From the NCBI GenBank assembly GCA_963789885.1, contig CAWBNB010000042.1:62001-126000 (forward strand): a DNA stretch of 64,000 nucleotides. Reading direction: 5' to 3'. Position 1 is the first letter of the stretch. Every line of letters starts with the position of its first letter. The notes under the pieces were generated by a model. It ran no database searches. It was not told the DNA's origin and was given only the letters and a program-made list of their open reading frames with translations. This stretch comes from DATEDA01 sp963789885 (GTDB lineage Bacteria; Pseudomonadota; Gammaproteobacteria; Burkholderiales; SG8-39). Positions 44,943-54,721 of the stretch are shown here, piece after piece. A program made the translations under genes and the position numbers.

Positions 44943-47900
44943 GTGCTTCGCCTCCTCATCGAAGCCTGCGTCCACCGCCGCACCGCGGTGCTGTTTGCGA
45001 CCCTCGTCGTCGCCGCCTTCGGGCTGCGGGCGTACTTCGACACGCCGATCGAGGCCTACCCGGACGTCACCAACACCCAGGTCACCGTCATCACCCAGCT
45101 TCCCGGCAATGCGCCGGAGGAGATGGAACGCCGCGTCACGGTGCCGCTCGAGCGCGAGCTGAACGGCACCCCGGGGATGACGCTGATGCGGAGCGAAAGC
45201 CTGTTCGGGCTGTCGCTGATCACGCTCACTTTCGCCGACGACGTCCTGAGCTTCCCGGCGCGGACGATCGTCCTGCAACGGGTCGCCGCGGCATCCCTGC
45301 CGCCCGGCGCGACGCCCGAGCTCGCGCCCGAAGCGACGCCGCTCGGCGAGGTGTACCAGTTCCGGCTCACGAGCGACCGGCACGATCTCTACCAGCTGCG
45401 CTCGGAAATGCAATGGAACGTCGTGCGCGTGCTGCGCCAGGTGCCGGGCGTGGCCGACATCGTGCCCTTCGGGGGTTATCTCAAGGAAATGCACGTGCAG
45501 GCCGACGCGGCGCGCCTCTTCGCCCTCGGCCTCACGCTCGCCGACCTCGAGCAGGCGGTCGCCAAATCCAACGTGAATGTCGGCGGCGGCTTCCTGCGGC
45601 ACGGCGACCAGGAGCTCACGGTGCGCGGGATCGGCTACCTCGAGACGCCCGAGGACATCAAGCGCATCGTGCTGAAGGCGAAGGACGGAACCCCGGTCAC
45701 CGTCGGCGACGTGGCGACCGTAGTGCAGTCCTACACCCCGCGGCGCGGCTCGGTGGGCGCCGGCCTCGAGAAGGAAGCCGTCGAGAGCTTCATCTGGATG
45801 CGGCGCGGCCAGAACCCCTCGCGCGTGCTCGAGGGGATCCACGAGAAGGTGCGCCAGCTGAACGAGACGATCCTGCCCAAGGGCATGCAGATCGAGTTGT
45901 ACTACGACCGCAGCGATCTCGTCGGCAAGACCCTGACCACGGTGCACAAGAATCTGCTGAGCGGCTTCGTCCTGGTGGTCGGCGTGATCTGGCTGTTCCT
46001 GCGCAGCATCGTGGGCTCGATGATCGTGGCCGCGGTGATCCCGCTGTCGCTGCTGGTCGCCTTTCTCGGCCTGCACATACTCGGCCTGCCCGCCAACCTG
46101 ATCTCGGTGGGCGCGATCGACTTCGGGATCCTGGTCGACGGCGCGGTGGTGCTGGTGGAGAACGTCACTCACGCGCTGCGCCACGAACGTCCCCCCGACC
46201 GCCGCGGCGTGCTGCGGCTGGTCGTCCGCGCGGCGGTGGACGTGGGACGGCCCACGCTGTACGCCATGCTGATCATCATCGCCGCGCTGGTGCCGGTGTT
46301 CACCCTCCAGTCGGTCGAGGGGCGCATCTTCCGGCCCCTCGCACTCACCTACTCGTTCGCCCTTGTCGGGGCGCTCGTCTTCGCGCTCACGCTGGTGCCC
46401 GCCCTGTGCGCGGCGCTGTTCCGCCCGCGACACGCCCGGCTCGCGGAGCCGGCCTGGGTCGAGCGGGGGCGTGCGGCCTACCGGCGCTCCCTCGCATGGG
46501 CGCTCGATCGTCGCGTCGCGGTGATCGCCGCGGCATCTCTCCTGCTGCCCCTGGGCGCGCTCACCGTCACCCACCTCGGCACGGAGTTCCTACCGGAGCT
46601 GGACGAAGGCGACATCCAGCTGTTCGTCGAGATGCCGCCGAGCATCGCGCTGGAAAAGGGCCAGGACGTCCTGCTCGAAGTGCGCCGGCGCATCCTCGCC
46701 TTCCCCGAAGTCCGCAAGACGATGAGCGAGCAGGGCCGCCCGGAGGACGGCACCGACAACGAGAGCGTCAACATGAGCGAGACGTTCATCCGCCTGAAGC
46801 CGGTACGCGAGTGGCGCTCGGGCTATGACAAGAAGCGCCTGATCGACGAGATGCGCGCCTCGCTGACCGAAATCCCGGGCGTGCGCTACAACTTCTCGCA
46901 GCCGATGAAGGACAACGTCGAGGAGGCCGTCAGCGGCGTGCGCGGCAAGGTGGTGCTGAAGGTGTTCGGCACCGATCTCGCGCGGATGCGCACCACCCTG
47001 CAGGAGGCCAAGGAAGCGCTCAAGGAAGTGCCGGGCATCGTGGACCTCGACCTCTACCGCGACGTCACCACCCCCCAGCTGCAGGTGCGCTTCGACCGCC
47101 AGGCGATCGCCCGCGCCGGCGTCGCGATGGAAGACGCGCAGCGCACGCTGGAAACGGCGCTCGCCGGAAGGGTCGCGACCACCATGTGGGAGGGCGAGCG
47201 CCCGGTGCCGGTGCGGCTGATCCTGCCGCCCGTGGTCCGCGACGACGCGGAGAAGATCGGCGCGGTCACGGTCCCGTCCGAGTCCGGTGCCCGCGTCCCG
47301 CTGCGCGATCTCGCCGACATCCGGGTGGCGAACGGCCTCGCATCGATCAACCGGGAAGGGAACGCCCGCTATCTCGCGCTGAAGTTCAACGTCGAGGGGC
47401 GCGACATGGGGTCGGTGGTCAACGACGCCATCGCGACCGTGGGCCGCATCGTGAAGCCGCCCGAAGGCGAGTACCTCGTCTGGGGCGGCGAGTTCGAGAA
47501 CCAGCAACGCGCGATCGCCCGGCTCAAGCTGGTCGTGCCGCTGGCGGTGCTGACCGTGCTCGGCCTCCTCTATGCGGCGATGAACTCCGGGCGGAGCGCC
47601 CTCGCCATCCTGCTCACCGTCCCGTTCTCGCTCACGGGCGGCACTTTTGCGCTGCTCGTGGCCGGCGTGCCGCTCTCGGTAAGCGCGGCGGTGGGCTTCA
47701 TCGCGCTGCTCGGGCAGGCGTCGCTGATGGGGCTGCTCGTGCTGAGCGCGGCCGAGGCGCGGCGGCGCAACGGCGAGCCGCTGCGGCCGGCGCTCGTCGA
47801 GGGCGCGGCCGAACGGGTCCGGGCGGTGCTGATGGCTTCGCTCCTCGCCCTCGTCGGCCTCCTGCCGATGGCGGTAGCGTCCGGCGTGGGGAGCGAGACG

Positions 47901-48068
47901 CAGCGGCCGTTCGCCCTCGTGGTGGTGGGCGGCATGCTCACCACCTTGGCGATCGCCCTATGGCTGCTGCCGGCGGTGTACAGCTACGTCACCCCGCAGC
48001 GCCTCGCGACGCCGGAGGAAGAAGACGAACAAATCGAGGACCAGCCGGCAACCTCGGGTGGTGCGTGA
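44943..48068 (+). CDS. Heavy-metal-type RND efflux pump (CzcA/CusA family)
   Basis: A 1041-residue inner-membrane proton-driven pump of the HME-RND family. The N-terminus has LIEACVHRRTAVLFATLVVA and TPIEAYPDVTNTQVTVITQL. The family signature in TM4 is AIDFGILVDGAVVLVENV, with acidic residues of the proton relay. ELDEGDIQLFVEMPPSIALE, EQGRPEDGTDNESVNMSETF and FSQPMKDNVEEAVSGVRGKV are porter-domain HME motifs. LLGQASLMGLLVLSAAEARR and GSETQRPFALVVVGGMLTT close it. HME pumps export Co/Zn/Cd, Ni or Cu/Ag; which ion cannot be fixed by eye. Start is GTG 44943, 5 bases after the adaptor stop. Confidence 0.93.
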   Translation: MLRLLIEACVHRRTAVLFATLVVAAFGLRAYFDTPIEAYPDVTNTQVTVITQLPGNAPEEMERRVTVPLERELNGTPGMTLMRSESLFGLSLITLTFADDVLSFPARTIVLQRVAAASLPPGATPELAPEATPLGEVYQFRLTSDRHDLYQLRSEMQWNVVRVLRQVPGVADIVPFGGYLKEMHVQADAARLFALGLTLADLEQAVAKSNVNVGGGFLRHGDQELTVRGIGYLETPEDIKRIVLKAKDGTPVTVGDVATVVQSYTPRRGSVGAGLEKEAVESFIWMRRGQNPSRVLEGIHEKVRQLNETILPKGMQIELYYDRSDLVGKTLTTVHKNLLSGFVLVVGVIWLFLRSIVGSMIVAAVIPLSLLVAFLGLHILGLPANLISVGAIDFGILVDGAVVLVENVTHALRHERPPDRRGVLRLVVRAAVDVGRPTLYAMLIIIAALVPVFTLQSVEGRIFRPLALTYSFALVGALVFALTLVPALCAALFRPRHARLAEPAWVERGRAAYRRSLAWALDRRVAVIAAASLLLPLGALTVTHLGTEFLPELDEGDIQLFVEMPPSIALEKGQDVLLEVRRRILAFPEVRKTMSEQGRPEDGTDNESVNMSETFIRLKPVREWRSGYDKKRLIDEMRASLTEIPGVRYNFSQPMKDNVEEAVSGVRGKVVLKVFGTDLARMRTTLQEAKEALKEVPGIVDLDLYRDVTTPQLQVRFDRQAIARAGVAMEDAQRTLETALAGRVATTMWEGERPVPVRLILPPVVRDDAEKIGAVTVPSESGARVPLRDLADIRVANGLASINREGNARYLALKFNVEGRDMGSVVNDAIATVGRIVKPPEGEYLVWGGEFENQQRAIARLKLVVPLAVLTVLGLLYAAMNSGRSALAILLTVPFSLTGGTFALLVAGVPLSVSAAVGFIALLGQASLMGLLVLSAAEARRRNGEPLRPALVEGAAERVRAVLMASLLALVGLLPMAVASGVGSETQRPFALVVVGGMLTTLAIALWLLPAVYSYVTPQRLATPEEEDEQIEDQPATSGGA

Positions 48069-48117
48069 TGCGTTCCGCGCTGCCGCCGCCGATCGTGCCG
48101 TCCGGGAACGCGCCCGC

Positions 48118-49410
48118 GTGACGTCCGCCGCGCGCCGATCGGCCATTCTTGCCGTCGCGTGCCTGGTCGGGCTCGCGCCGGTCCGCGCCGAAGAAGCGCC
48201 GGAAGTGGTCGACCTCCCGATGCTGCTGCGACTCGTCCGCGACGCGAGTCCGCGCCTTGCGGTCGAGCGCCAGGCGATCGCCGGGGCGCAGGCGGGCCGC
48301 ATCGCGGCGGAGGCCTATCCGAATCCGACGTTGAGCTTCGGCCGGTTCAAGCCGAGCGGGGGGCAGTCGACCCTCTTCGACGGCAACCGCCAATCGCAGG
48401 CCAACCTGGAGGTGCCGGTGCTCATCGCGGGCCAGCGGGGCGCACGCATCGAGCGCGCCGAACGCGAGATCGAGGCGGCGCAGGCGCGCGTCGCCTCCGG
48501 CGCAAGCTCCCTCGCCGCCGAGGCCGGCGCCGCTTACGTGGCCCTGCTCGCCGCCCAGGAGAAGGTCGCGCTGCTCGCCTCAGTGAACGACGAGCTCGCC
48601 CGCCTGCGCGATATCGTCGCAGGGCGGGAAGCGAGCGGCATGGCGAGCCGGTACGACCTCACCCGCCTCGACGTGGAACTCGGCGGCGCCCGCGCCAGGC
48701 TGGACGACGCGCGGGCCGAGGTCTCCGATCGCGCCGGCAGCCTGGCGGCACTGCTCGGGTTGCGCGACTGGCGCCCGCGGGCCGCCGGCCCGCTCAGCCC
48801 GCTCGAGCTCGGCGCCGACGTCCTCGCGCAGCCGCGCGAGCGCGCCACCACGAGCCCCGCGACGGTCGCTGCGGCACGCGAGGAGACCGCCGCGAAGAGC
48901 GCGATCGAGGTCGCGCGGCGGGAACGGTGGCCGACGCCCTCCGTGGTCGCCGGCCGCACCTGGACGAGCGATCCGTTCGGTGCGGCCAACTACCTCGGCC
49001 TGAGCGTCGAGATCCCGATCCTCGATACGCGCCGCGGGCCGCTCGCGAAAGCCGAGGCCGACGCCATCACCGCCACGCTGCGCCGCGAGCTCACCCAGGC
49101 GGAGGCGGGCGCGAACCTCGAGCGCTTCGCCGGCGTCATCAACGCCCGTCAGTCGGCGCTCCAGCGCTTCGATCGGGAAGCCGCCGTGCGCCTGCCCGCG
49201 CTCCGGCAGATGGCCGAGGACGCCTACCGGCTGGGACGCGGCTCGATCCTCGAGTTGCTGGATGCGACGCGCTCGCGCTACGAGCTGCAGCAGGCGCGAA
49301 TCGATCTCGTCGCGGCGCTCTACGAGGCGCAGCTGCGCTTTCTCGCCACCAGCGGCGACCTCGACCGGCGCTTCGGCCTCGAGCCGCCCGACGCTGCCCC
49401 CAGCCGCTGA
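48118..49410 (+). CDS. TolC-family outer-membrane efflux protein (CzcC-like)
   Basis: A ~430-residue outer-membrane channel of the OEP family, two repeats of coiled-coil helices and beta strands. A signal peptide follows GTG 48118 (RRSAILAVACLVGLAPVRAE). MLLRLVRDASPRLAVERQAI, AEAYPNPTLSFGRFKPSGGQ, LEVPVLIAGQRGARIERAER, LSVEIPILDTRRGPLAKAEA and DAYRLGRGSILELLDATRSR are typical of CzcC. A start at 48058 overlapping the pump stop is also open, but gives an N-terminal extension unlike a signal peptide. It is the last gene of the first RND operon, which is complete as adaptor-pump-channel. Confidence 0.88.
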   Translation: MTSAARRSAILAVACLVGLAPVRAEEAPEVVDLPMLLRLVRDASPRLAVERQAIAGAQAGRIAAEAYPNPTLSFGRFKPSGGQSTLFDGNRQSQANLEVPVLIAGQRGARIERAEREIEAAQARVASGASSLAAEAGAAYVALLAAQEKVALLASVNDELARLRDIVAGREASGMASRYDLTRLDVELGGARARLDDARAEVSDRAGSLAALLGLRDWRPRAAGPLSPLELGADVLAQPRERATTSPATVAAAREETAAKSAIEVARRERWPTPSVVAGRTWTSDPFGAANYLGLSVEIPILDTRRGPLAKAEADAITATLRRELTQAEAGANLERFAGVINARQSALQRFDREAAVRLPALRQMAEDAYRLGRGSILELLDATRSRYELQQARIDLVAALYEAQLRFLATSGDLDRRFGLEPPDAAPSR

Positions 49411-49546
49411 AGGGGAGCGGCATCGCCGGGCGCACCGTGCCGGCGCCGCTCCGCGGCGCTTCGGAGTAAGGTTGCTGTCAGGCGAGGCGGGATAGCCTCG
49501 CGCCCCCGGCCTTTCTCCGCCTCGCCACTTCCCCGACCGCCGGATC

Positions 49547-50704
49547 GTGAGCCAGCGCATCCCGACCCTCGTGCTCGCCGCGGCGATGCTCGCGCTCGGC
49601 TTCCTCGCGGCGATCCTGCTGCGCCCGGGAAACGGCGCGCCCGCTGGCGACCCCTCCGCGGCCGCGCCGAAGCGCGAGCCCGGCGTTATCCGGCTCGCGC
49701 CGGGCGCGCCGCAGCTCGCGGCGATCAAGGTCGCGGTCACCGAGGAGGCGCCGCTGCCGCTCGCCGAGCCGCTGAACGCGCGGCTCACCTACGACGAGAA
49801 CGTCACCGCGCGGGTGAGCTCGCCGATCGCCGGTCGCGTCGTACGTCTCTTCGTCGCCCAGGGCGACGAGGTGAAGAGCGGCGACCCGCTCGTCGTACTC
49901 GACTCCCCCGAGCTCGCGGCCGCGGTCGCCGATGTGGAGAAGGCGGTTTCCGACGAGGCCCGCAAGAAGGCGGCGTTCGAGCGCACCACCAAGCTGCTCG
50001 AGAGCGACGTGCTGCCGCGCAAGGACTTCGAGAACGCGCGGGCGGAGTACGACCAGGCGCGCGCGGAAGCGCGGCGCGCCGAGCTGCGGCTGCGCAATCT
50101 CGGCCCCGCGCCGGGCGCGCGCGGCGCGGACTACACGCTGCGCTCGCCGATCGCCGGCGTCGTCGCCGATCGCCACGCGAACCCGGCGATGCAGGTGCGG
50201 CCCGACCTTCCCGATCCGCTCTTCGTCATTACCGATCCGACGCGGCTGTGGGCGATCATCGATCTGCCCGAGCGCGCGCTCGGCAAGGTGCAGCTCGGCC
50301 GGCCGGTCGCGATCGAGGTCGACGCCTTTCCGGGCGAGCGGTTTCCCGCAACCGTGTCGCGCGTCGGCGAAGTCGTCGATCCGGCGACTCGGCGCGTGCC
50401 GGTGCGCTGCACGGTCCTCAACCCGTACCGCCGCCTCAAGCCGGAGATGTATGCGCGCGCGACGCTCCTCGCCGAGCACGGCGAGCGCGCGGTGCAGGTG
50501 CCGAACGAGGCGCTGGTCACCGAGGGGCTGTACAGCTTCGCTTTCGTCGAGCGCGCATCGGGCGAGTTCGAGCGGCGCAAGCTGAGCCTCGCGTTCCAGA
50601 CGCCGGAGTCGTCGTACGTCCTGTCCGGCCTGGTCGCGGGGGAGCGCGTCGTCGTGGGGGGCGCACTCCTCCTCAACGCGGAGCTCGCCGAGACCACGCC
50701 TTAG
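49547..50704 (+). CDS. Second RND periplasmic adaptor (CzcB-like)
   Basis: A 385-residue adaptor with an N-terminal anchor or signal (LVLAAAMLALGFLAAILLRP). Lipoyl half LTYDENVTARVSSPIAGRVV with RLFVAQGDEVKSGDPLVVLD, hairpin helix AFERTTKLLESDVLPRKDFE, and lipoyl half 2 YTLRSPIAGVVADRHANPAM. The barrel has DLPERALGKVQLGRPVAIEV and the last domain VPNEALVTEGLYSFAFVERA. It is paralogous to, but clearly different from, the adaptor at 43816, and precedes its own pump. It has no dedicated outer-membrane channel, so it may share the CzcC-like protein upstream. Confidence 0.88.
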   Translation: MSQRIPTLVLAAAMLALGFLAAILLRPGNGAPAGDPSAAAPKREPGVIRLAPGAPQLAAIKVAVTEEAPLPLAEPLNARLTYDENVTARVSSPIAGRVVRLFVAQGDEVKSGDPLVVLDSPELAAAVADVEKAVSDEARKKAAFERTTKLLESDVLPRKDFENARAEYDQARAEARRAELRLRNLGPAPGARGADYTLRSPIAGVVADRHANPAMQVRPDLPDPLFVITDPTRLWAIIDLPERALGKVQLGRPVAIEVDAFPGERFPATVSRVGEVVDPATRRVPVRCTVLNPYRRLKPEMYARATLLAEHGERAVQVPNEALVTEGLYSFAFVERASGEFERRKLSLAFQTPESSYVLSGLVAGERVVVGGALLLNAELAETTP

Positions 50705-50729
50705 CGCGGTACGCGGAACCGTCCCGCCG

Positions 50730-53700
50730 ATGCTCGATCGAATCGTCACGTTCTGCCTGTCGCAGCGCGTGTTCGTGCTGGTGCTCGTCGCCGCGCTCGC
50801 GGGCTTCGGCGTGCGCGCGGCGCTCAACCTGCGGATCGAGGCGTTCCCGGACGTGCAGGACGTCCAGGTCCAGGTGATCGCCCAGTATCCGGGCCAGGCG
50901 CCGGAGGAGATGGAGCGCCTGGTCGCGCTGCCGATCGAGCGCGAGATGGCGGGCGTGCCGCGGCTCATGCAGCTGCGCTCGGTGTCGATCACCGGGCTCT
51001 CGGTGGTGACGCTCACCTTCGCCGAAGGGACCGACGACTACTTCGCGCGGCAGCAGGTGCTCGAGAAGCTGCAGATCGTCAACCTCCCGCCCGGCGTGCA
51101 GCCGCAGCTCGCGCCGCTCTCGAACGCGCTCGGCGAGATCTACCGGTATGCGCTCGAGGCGCCGCCCGACATGCCGAGCTACGAGGTGCGCGCGATCCAG
51201 GACTGGATCATCCGCCCGTACCTGCGCATGGTGCCCGGCGTCGCCGACGTGATCAGCTTCGGCGGGACACTGAAGGAGTACCAGGTCAGGCTCAACCCTT
51301 ACCTGCTGAAGAAGCACGCGGTGACGATCGACCAGGTGGCGCAGGCGCTCGGCAACGCGAGCAGCAACGCCGGCGGCGGGCTCCTGCGCCGGGGCGAGGA
51401 GGCGCTCGTCGTGCGCGGGATCGGGCTCTTCCGCTCGATCGAGGACATCAAGCGCGTCGCCGTCGCGAGCCGCCAGGGCCGCACGATCCTCGTCGGCGAC
51501 ATCGCGACCGCGGTGGAGGCGGGCCCGCGCCCGCGCTCCGGGATCGTCGGTTTCAACGAGCGCGACGACGTCGTCGAGGGCGTCGTGCAGATGATCAAGG
51601 GCCAGAACGCGAAGTTCGTGGTCGAGGCGCTGCACGAGCGCCTGGCGGGACTGAAAGCGCGGCTGCCTCCGGGCGTGAAGATCGTCCCGATCTACCAGCG
51701 CACCGACCTCATCAACCACACCGTGGAGACGGTGGCGGAGAACCTCACGCTCGGCGCCGCGCTGGTGATCGCGATCCTCGTGATCTTCCTGCGCAACTGG
51801 CGCGCGGCGCTGATCGTCGCCTCGGTCATCCCGCTGTCGCTCCTCGTCGCGTTCATCATGATCGACGGGCGCGGGCTGTCGGCAAACCTGATCTCGCTCG
51901 GCGCGGTGGACTTCGGGATCATCGTCGACAGCGCGGTGGTGCTGGTCGAGGCGCTCATGGTCCGGCTCGCGGTCGCCGCCCACGACGCCAACCCGGCACA
52001 CCGGACCTACGGCTGGCGGCTCGCCACGCTCAAGCACACCGTGGTCGAGCTCGGCCACCCGATCCTGTTCTCGAAGGCCATCATCATCCTCGCCTTCCTG
52101 CCGATCTTCACCTTCCAGCGGGTCGAGGGAAAGATCTTCTCGCCGGTCGCGTACACGCTGTCGTTCGCGCTGCTCGGGGCCGTGATCCTGACGGTGACGT
52201 TCGTGCCGACGCTGCTCTCCTACGCGATCCGCGGCGACATGGCCGAGCGCGAGAGCCGCTGGATGCACGCGCTGCAGGACCGCTACCGTCGCCTGCTCGC
52301 GTGGGGGCGCGGCCACCGGCAGACGGTCGCCGGCGGCTCGATCGCGATGCTCGCTGGTCGCGCTCGCCGGGCTGCCGTTCCTCGGGAGCGAGTTCCTGCC
52401 CAAGCTCGACGAAGGCAACATCTGGCTCACGCTCACGCTGCCCCCCGCGTCCTCCCTCGAGAGCACGAAGCAGATCGAGCGCGGGGTGCGCGAAATCCTG
52501 CGCGCCTATCCCGAGGTGCGGGCGCTCGTGACCCAGGTGGGCCGGCCGGACGACGGCACCGACCCGAAGGGCGCGAACAACCTGGAGATCCTCGCCGACC
52601 TGCAGCCGCGGGGCACCTGGCGGTTCCCGAACAAGGAGGCGCTCGTCACCGACATGGCCGCCAAGGTGCGGACGCTGCCCGGCGTCGCGACCAACTTCTC
52701 GCAGGTGATCCAGGACAACGTCGAGGAGGCGCTGTCGGGCGCGAAGGGCGAGATCGTCGTCAAGGTCGTCGGGCCGGATCTCGACATCCTCGAGGAGAAG
52801 GCGGACCGGATCGTCTCGATCCTGAAGGCGGTGCGCGGCGCGACCGACGTCGCCGCGTTCCGCGTCGGCGGCCAGAGCGAGGTCCGGATCACGCTCGACC
52901 GCGGGAAGCTCGCGCGCTACGGCATCGGCGTGAACGACGCGAACGCGGTGATCCAGACCGCGCTCGCCGGCAATGCCGCCAGCGTTTTCTACGAGGGCGA
53001 TCGCCGCTATGACGTGACGCTCAGGGTGGACACGCCGTTCCGCGACGCGGTCGACGACATCGCGAATCTCCAGGTGTCGCTGCCCGCCGATCCGGCCGCG
53101 AGCGCGCAGGCGGGGACTTCGCCGACGGTCTCGCTCGGCGAGATCGCCACCGTCGAGATCCGGCAGGGCGCCGCGCGGATCGCCCGCGAGGCGGGCAGCC
53201 GGTATGTGGCGGTGAAGGTGAACCTGATCGGGCGCGACCAGGGGTCGTTCGTCGCGGAGGCCATGCAGCGCGTCAAGGCCGACGTCGGGATGCCGCCCGG
53301 CTACGCGATCACCTGGGGCGGGCAGTTCGAGAACCAGCAGCGGGCGCTCGCGCGGCTGCGGATCATCATCCCGATCTCCGTCCTCGCCATTTTCACGCTG
53401 CTCTTCTGGGCGTTCGGCTCCCTCCACAAGGCCTTGCTCGTGCTCGCGATGGTGCCGTTCACCCTCGTGGGCGGGATCGCGGGCCTCGCCGCAGCAGGCC
53501 TGCACCTCTCGATCTCGGCCGCGGTCGGGTTCATCGCGGTCGCGGGCATCTCCGTACAGAACGGCGTGATCATGGTCGAGCACATCGTGGAGCGGATGCG
53601 CATGGGCGCGGAGCTCGGGACCGCAGTGGTCGAAGGCGCAGTCGCGCGCCTGCGGCCGATCCTCATGACTGCCCTCATGGCGGGCCTCGGGCTGCTTCCC

Positions 53701-53847
53701 GCCGCGCTCTCGCAGGGCATCGGCTCGGAGACCCAGCGGCCGTTCGCGGTCGTGATCGTCGGCGGGATCGTCTCCGCCACCGCGTTCACGCTCCTGCTTC
53801 TTCCGCTCCTCTACACCGCGTTCGTCCGCGACACGGAGGCGGCGTAG
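50730..53847 (+). CDS. Second heavy-metal-type RND pump (CzcA family), one frameshift
   Basis: Mended length is ~1038 residues. The first part, residues 1 to ~540, contains LNLRIEAFPDVQDVQVQVIA, GAVDFGIIVDSAVVLVEALM (the TM4 signature, with Ser in place of the usual Gly) and TFQRVEGKIFSPVAYTLSFA. The frame is lost at ~52350, where one extra C in ATGCTCGCTGG disrupts MLLVALAG. It resumes as VALAGLPFLGSEFLPKLDEG, TQVGRPDDGTDPKGANNLEI, SQVIQDNVEEALSGAKGEIV and GSETQRPFAVVIVGG. The rest is intact, which points to a consensus error. It forms an adaptor-pump pair with the gene before it. The response-regulator-like repeat B begins 33 bases after its stop. Confidence 0.88.
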
Positions 53848-53879
53848 CCGACAGTTCTCCGACCGCGATTTTTCTCCGG

Positions 53880-53899
53880 TTGCGTCAGGGTTTTGTCAG
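53880..53899 (+). promoter_or_regulatory. 11-bp-phased direct repeat, likely response-regulator site B
   Basis: TTGCGTCAG (53880-53888) and TTTTGTCAG (53891-53899) repeat the arrangement of site A at 43283-43302, with the same 11-base period and the same second half-site. TAGCCT (53911-53916) lies 11 bases downstream, where a -10 would be expected for a regulator bound over the -35 region. Confidence 0.6.
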
Positions 53900-53922
53900 C
53901 CGTGCGGAGGTAGCCTACGCGT

Positions 53923-53977
53923 GCTTCCTCTCAACTGGTCGAAACTCCTTGAACGGCCCTCACGGGCCGTTTTCTTT
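53923..53977 (+). ncRNA. Candidate short regulatory RNA under response-regulator control
   Basis: Between site B with its -10-like TAGCCT and the terminator at 53952-53977 there is room for a transcript of ~55 bases and no coding frame. It contains CTCCTT (53945-53950), complementary to ribosome-binding sites. Transcription is not shown; the start is inferred from promoter spacing. It could equally be the untranslated start of a gene displaced by the intron. Confidence 0.35.
53952..53977 (+). terminator. Rho-independent terminator, intron target
   Basis: Stem AACGGCCC (53952-53959) pairs with GGGCCGTT (53964-53971), loop TCAC, then a T-rich tail to 53977. The group II intron begins at the next base. 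Confidence 0.8.
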
Positions 53978-54599
53978 GTGCGCCCAGCATGGGCGCGATC
54001 TTGGAGGTGCAAGTCCTCCCACGAGTAGACCACTGCGAGTGAAGCGAAGCGCAACTGCGCGAGGGTGACCGAGCGTGGGAAGGAAGCGTGGAGCGAAACC
54101 GCGAGCCGAGGTACACGAACCGGATCTGAGGCGATGCCGAGCAGGGCGAGCGGGCAATGTACCGCGAAGCTGTAGTGGTCAAGGCTCAGGCGGCGTAAAT
54201 CCGGCGGCTGTGCGGGGAAGGATCGCGTTCTTACCTGGGGAGATCTCGCCTTGTGCCTGAAAGGGTGACGGGGACGACCCGGAGCGAGAAGTCAGCAGAG
54301 GCCGTAGTAGTCGCGAGACGAAGGGCCGAAGGAATGGGAGGGGAGGCCCTCTGGTTCTCGGATTTGGACTGTCTCAGATGTTCGCGTCAGCGAAGCTCGC
54401 CAACCAACCAGGCTGGGTGAAGCCCGAATGGTCGTGGCAGCGAGAAACCGAATCGGGCGGATCAGAAATCAGCCACCCCCGGCGGCGTGCTGGGACTCAT
54501 TCCGGGGCGCTGACCTCAACTGTTCCAACCGCCCGGTGCGGACCCGCATGCCGGGTGGTGTGGGAGGGGCCCGATTAGCGATGATCGGCCCCTATCCCG
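53978..54599 (+). mobile_element. ORF-less group IIC intron
   Basis: The element starts GTGCGCCCAGCATGGG, a group II intron 5' end, followed by GGAGGTGCAAGTCCTCC and other domain I features. ACCTGGGGAGATCT (about 54234) and GAAGTCAGCAGAGGCCGTAG (about 54290) are the conserved stretches of class C introns such as that of Oceanobacillus iheyensis. Domain V is recognisable at about 54524-54570 (AACCGCCCGGTGCGG, CCGGGTGGTGTGGGAGGGG), with a domain VI-like hairpin after it. The 3' end is near 54595-54600 but not certain. Insertion immediately after a terminator T-tract is the hallmark of class C. No reverse-transcriptase/maturase frame exists; only ~140 bases separate the 5' domains from domain V. 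It would need a maturase in trans to splice efficiently or move. Confidence 0.8.
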
Positions 54600-54612
54600 T
54601 TTGGACCGGACC

Positions 54613-54647
54613 GGCCCGGCGCTACGCACCCTCGCCGGGCCTGTTTT
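54613..54647 (+). terminator. Rho-independent terminator downstream of the intron
   Basis: GGCCCGGCG (54613-54621) pairs with CGCCGGGCC (54633-54641), followed by TGTTTT. It would insulate rpsU from upstream transcription. Confidence 0.75.
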
Positions 54648-54721
54648 ACTGCTCTTTCGCAAGGTCCCCATCCGCTTCTGCATCTACGGCCGGGGCGCGC
54701 TCGGGAGGTGCCGGGGGTGCG

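Noticed and set aside
54378..54578. Open frame considered as a remnant of the intron's reverse transcriptase
   Set aside because: It has no RT or maturase motif and lies in the short segment before domain V.
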